64,000 bases of DNA from an uncultured Bacteroidia bacterium (GTDB lineage: Bacteria; Bacteroidota; Bacteroidia; Bacteroidales; F082). The first letter of the stretch is position 1. Every line of letters starts with the position of its first letter. The position numbers were made by a program, and so were the translations under genes. Where the stretch lies: positions 1 through 64,000 of the forward strand of contig CACYHP010000002.1 in the NCBI GenBank assembly GCA_902774295.1, in the 5' to 3' direction. Below the pieces are notes generated by a model, which saw only the letters and a program-made list of their open reading frames with translations, was not told the DNA's origin and ran no database searches. Positions 61,214 through 64,000 of the stretch are shown one piece after another.

Positions 61214-61317
61214 GTCATTTCGACTGTAGTGAAACGGAGTGGAAAAATCTCCGACAAACAGACGAATTCATATATGGATGAGATTCCTCGACTTCACTTC
61301 GTTACGCTCGGAATGAC
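61214..61317. repeat. Mixed-arm palindromic element (GTCATTTCGA / CGGAATGAC)
   Basis: The left arm GTCATTTCGACTGTAGTGAAA with GGAAAAATCTCC belongs to the coding-sequence family. The right arm, GAGATTCCTCG to CGCTCGGAATGAC, belongs to the GTCATTCCGA family. It lies 9 bp from the acyltransferase stop. Confidence 0.75.
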
Positions 61318-61325
61318 AGGAAAGT

Positions 61326-63107
61326 TTATTCTTTCCCGAAGCGTTTATAGTAGGCAGGACGTTTTTCCTCAGGGACATCTTTGAGCATCATGTCGAGTTC
61401 TTCCTTCGGGTAGTCGGTGAACTTCAGGAGAAGAAGTCCGTCGAGGGTGTCGTTGAAGTCAGGGTCGACGTTGAAGCACAAGAACTTAGAACTGATTTTG
61501 AGGTATTTCTTAAACAAGGTCGGCATACGGTAGTCGCCGTTGCTGAGTTTCATGATATAACGGTCGAATTTGTCGACTGACTCCATGTTTTTTTCCATAA
61601 GAACCTTGATATCGCATTTGTTGAAGTTAGGCTCGAACGGAGTTTTAGGATGGAACAGCTTCGACATCTCCTCGTTGGTGTGTTTTGTCGTGACATAATA
61701 CACCATGAGGCTTTGGTAGAATTTCGGATACCAGCTGCTGATGCTGACAGGTCCGATGAAATAATTCATGTTAGGGTTTCTCATGATAGTCTCCATAAGA
61801 CCTTTAAGGAGAAGCATGAGAGGCAATATATCCTTTTGATAATCAACGGATACGAATGAACGGCCGAGTTCTATGGTTTCTTTCAGATAAGGCTCAAACT
61901 TAGAGTCGATATTGAACAGTGAGTCGACGTAGAAGCCTCTTGCGCCGTATTTTTCATAAATCTCATTGCCGAGACCGATACGATAGCCGCCAGCTATCGA
62001 CTGTTCTTTGGTATCCCAAAGGATGAGATGTTTGTAATAGGTGTCGTAGTTATCGGTGTCGATGCTCTTGCCTGTGCCCTCGCCTATTGCGCGGAACGCC
62101 TCTTCACGGCGGCGTCCCATCTCGTGCATGACATGTGGGATATCCTCATAATCAGCGAGGTAGCATTCGAAATCGGCTGTGGTGAAGAGCAATGACTTCT
62201 CGCGTATTGCCAAGAGCTCGCGTGCCAGCGACGATGCTCTGAAAGGAGCGTCGATAGGGTCGGAAACCCTTGTACGGAAGCGTTTTGTCTCGTTGACGAT
62301 ATTAGCCTGCAATGCGTAGCTGCGGTTTTTCAGATATGCCGCGAGAGCTTCAGGTGTCTCATATTGAGCGACCTCAGCAGGAAGGATAGGCTTACCTATC
62401 TTCATGACTATCTTCTTGTTACGCTTGTTGAGAAGCTCTTTCACGAGGCGCACTGTGGCGAACATCGAATATATCTTTGCCCAGAAATAGAATTTATGGG
62501 AGTTGTTTCCGTCGAAATATACCGGAATCACTGGCACTTTCGTCTTCTGGATTATCTTGGCAATAGACGGTGACCAGTCGATGTCTTCAGGATAGCTGTG
62601 GCCATGGTAGCGAGCCACCTCTCCGGCGGGGAACACTCCAAGTCCGTGGCCTTCATTGAGTTGCATCAGCGATGCCTTGATACCGCCAGTGCTGCCGCCG
62701 AATTCAGGGTTATTCTCGAAAGGGTTGACCGAGAAGAAGACATCTTTAAGATTTGGGATGAAACCAAGGATGAAGTTAGCCATGATTTTGAAGTCGGGAC
62801 GAATCTTCGCGATGGCGTCGTAGAGGATGATACCTTCGATAGCGCCAAACGGATGGTTGCACACGAGCATGAACGGACCTTCCTTAGGAATCGAATTCAA
62901 CTCGTTTTCGTTGACATCATAAGTGGTGTTGTAACGACGCAGCATATCTTCTGTAAACTCCTTGTTTTTCAGGTCAGCAGAAGGAGAATACAGACGATTT
63001 ATCTTACGGAATCCAATGATATTCAACGCCAAAGCTACCAGGGGCTTGGTGAGCGGACTCCATTTGAAGTACCTAATCAGATCGTCACTTGTTATAAGCT
63101 TTTTCAT
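61326..63107 (-). CDS. Bifunctional acyltransferase (PlsC-like plus GNAT-like; aminolipid synthesis type)
   Basis: 593 residues from ATG 63107. The N-terminal half is a PlsC/hemolysin-type O-acyltransferase domain with NHPFGAIEGI (motif I, with NHPFG-x-x-E in place of NHxxxxD), GGIKASL and FPAGEVARY (motif III, FPEGTR-like). The C-terminal half (about 290-560: FRTRVSDPIDAPFRASSLARELLAIREK ... GFYVDSLFNID) resembles the N-acyltransferase (OlsB/GlsB-like GNAT) domain. This arrangement is that of OlsF-type enzymes making ornithine or glycine lipids. Which amino acid is used cannot be read. Confidence 0.8.
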   Translation of the reverse strand: MKKLITSDDLIRYFKWSPLTKPLVALALNIIGFRKINRLYSPSADLKNKEFTEDMLRRYNTTYDVNENELNSIPKEGPFMLVCNHPFGAIEGIILYDAIAKIRPDFKIMANFILGFIPNLKDVFFSVNPFENNPEFGGSTGGIKASLMQLNEGHGLGVFPAGEVARYHGHSYPEDIDWSPSIAKIIQKTKVPVIPVYFDGNNSHKFYFWAKIYSMFATVRLVKELLNKRNKKIVMKIGKPILPAEVAQYETPEALAAYLKNRSYALQANIVNETKRFRTRVSDPIDAPFRASSLARELLAIREKSLLFTTADFECYLADYEDIPHVMHEMGRRREEAFRAIGEGTGKSIDTDNYDTYYKHLILWDTKEQSIAGGYRIGLGNEIYEKYGARGFYVDSLFNIDSKFEPYLKETIELGRSFVSVDYQKDILPLMLLLKGLMETIMRNPNMNYFIGPVSISSWYPKFYQSLMVYYVTTKHTNEEMSKLFHPKTPFEPNFNKCDIKVLMEKNMESVDKFDRYIMKLSNGDYRMPTLFKKYLKISSKFLCFNVDPDFNDTLDGLLLLKFTDYPKEELDMMLKDVPEEKRPAYYKRFGKE

Positions 63108-63124
63108 CACTTAGTTTGAAATTG

Positions 63125-63132
63125 CAAATATA
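63125..63132 (-). promoter_or_regulatory. -7 element for the acyltransferase
   Basis: TATATTTG on the minus strand, 17 bp before ATG 63107. Confidence 0.55.
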
Positions 63133-63190
63133 TACATTTTTTTAATACAACATTCAAATTTAAATTTATTTAATTTTGTTGAAAAATGCA

Positions 63191-63220
63191 TTGCCATCTC
63201 AAAAAATTTTCATAAATTTG
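63191..63220 (+). promoter_or_regulatory. Promoter of iorA
   Basis: TTG (63191-63193), 19 bp spacer, TAAATTTG (63213-63220). It lies about 46 bp before the ATG at 63267. Confidence 0.65.
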
Positions 63221-63266
63221 CCGATTATAAAAATAGGAATCAGCAATAATTTAAAATATATTTCAA

Positions 63267-64000
63267 ATGAAGAAAATCTTATTACTTGGTGATGAGGCGA
63301 TTGCACAGGGCTTTATCGATGCCGGAGGCAGTGCCATCAACAGTTATCCGGGCACTCCTTCTACACAGATTACGGAGTATGTCATTAACTCTAAACAGGC
63401 CAAGGAACTCGGTGTCAAGGCCAATTGGTGTGCCAATGAGAAGACGGCACTTGAGGCTTCCTTAGGTGTGGCCTATGCCGGCAAACGAGCTATGACATGT
63501 ATGAAGCATGTCGGACTTAACGTGTGTGGCGACCCGTTTATGAATGCCGCCATCATTGGAACAAAGGGCGTTCTGATAGTTGTTGCCGACGATCCGAGCA
63601 TGTTCTCATCACAAGATGAACAAGACAGCCGTTTCTACGGTCACTGGGCCATGATACCAATGTTGGAGCCATCAAACCAGCAAGAGGCTTACGACATGGT
63701 ACATTATGGATTTGATTTGAGCGAGCAGCTTGGCACTCCGGTGCTTTACCGTATCCCTACACGTCTGGCACACAGCCGCGCAGGTGTTGAGTTGAAACCT
63801 GTCCGCAAACAGAACGAACTCACCGAACCAGCCGACGCAAAGTCATTCGTGCTTCTTCCTGCCAACGCAAAACGTCTTTACCGCGACCTCATCGACAAGC
63901 AGCCTAAGTTCACCGAAGCCTCGGAGAAATCAGGATACAACAAATACATCGACGGTCCGAAGAAAAACCTCGGCATCATCACCACAGGTATCGCATACAA
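63267..64000 (+). CDS. iorA: Indolepyruvate ferredoxin oxidoreductase, alpha subunit (partial)
   Basis: The first 244 residues, cut by the window edge. IorA with IorB oxidises aryl pyruvates to aryl-acetyl-CoA with ferredoxin, in anaerobic amino acid fermentation. The N-terminal transketolase-pyrimidine domain reads LLLGDEAIAQGFIDAGGSAINSYPGTPST, NEKTALEASLGVAYAGKRAMTCMKHVGLN, and VVADDPSMFSSQDEQDSRFYGHWAMIPMLEPS, all typical. The TPP- and [4Fe-4S]-binding parts lie beyond the window. It has its own promoter and is divergent from the acyltransferase. Confidence 0.9.
   Translation, partial: MKKILLLGDEAIAQGFIDAGGSAINSYPGTPSTQITEYVINSKQAKELGVKANWCANEKTALEASLGVAYAGKRAMTCMKHVGLNVCGDPFMNAAIIGTKGVLIVVADDPSMFSSQDEQDSRFYGHWAMIPMLEPSNQQEAYDMVHYGFDLSEQLGTPVLYRIPTRLAHSRAGVELKPVRKQNELTEPADAKSFVLLPANAKRLYRDLIDKQPKFTEASEKSGYNKYIDGPKKNLGIITTGIAY

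Overview
The window looks like a chromosomal contig from an uncultivated member of Bacteroidales (Bacteroidota). Evidence for this: the promoter signature TAnnTTTG (the Bacteroidetes -7 element) lies upstream of most transcription units; there are three C25 (gingipain-type) peptidases with type IX secretion C-terminal domains; a TonB-dependent receptor carries a carboxypeptidase-regulatory-like N-terminus; a V-type ATPase operon contains DUF2764; and the order rsfS-ftsH-LUD is typical of the phylum. No prophage, CRISPR array, insertion sequence, tRNA or rRNA was found. The one structural RNA gene recognised is RNase P RNA.

Layout. 1-6.0 kb: NUDIX hydrolase divergent from pyrE, an SRPBCC protein convergent with birA, then rsfS-ftsH-LUD. 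6.0-15.1 kb: valS divergent from a POT peptide transporter, a small unknown protein, a dnaA-RsmI-like pair, an IMPACT/YigZ protein and prmC. 15.2-24.3 kb: gyrB followed on the minus strand by the V-ATPase genes E-DUF2764-A-B-D-I-K, whose K subunit carries residues expected for Na+ binding. 24.4-29.6 kb: a TPR protein/outer-membrane barrel pair and rnpB. 30.0-45.3 kb: a composite surface lipoprotein-like protein, a beta-CASP metallo-hydrolase, three tandem gingipain-like peptidases (one clearly Kgp-like) and an S41 protease. 45.3-49.6 kb: a Sua5-type protein and a family 9 glycosyltransferase divergent from a membrane VWA protein-slyD pair. 49.6-63.1 kb: two small outer-membrane barrels; an operon TonB receptor-oligopeptidase B-GH13-glgB; a CbpA-type DnaJ; a PspC/LiaF-like pair; and a two-domain acyltransferase of aminolipid type. 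The right edge cuts an indolepyruvate:ferredoxin oxidoreductase alpha gene.

The most unusual layer is a set of small dispersed palindromic elements. One family (arms GTCATTTCGA / TCGAAATGAC) sits in frame inside two unrelated proteins and leaves the same peptide, KDFSIPL-x-SSRND; a partial copy lies in prmC. A second family (29 bp, arms GTAGAGACG / CGTCTCTAC) occurs in intergenic regions, inside the RNase P RNA gene, and as degenerate copies inside a coding sequence. Other elements supply stop codons to flanking genes. This resembles the Rickettsia palindromic elements in behaviour, but in a Bacteroidales genome and affecting both protein and RNA genes.

Annotation is from reading the sequence and from knowledge of the families; no database search was run.
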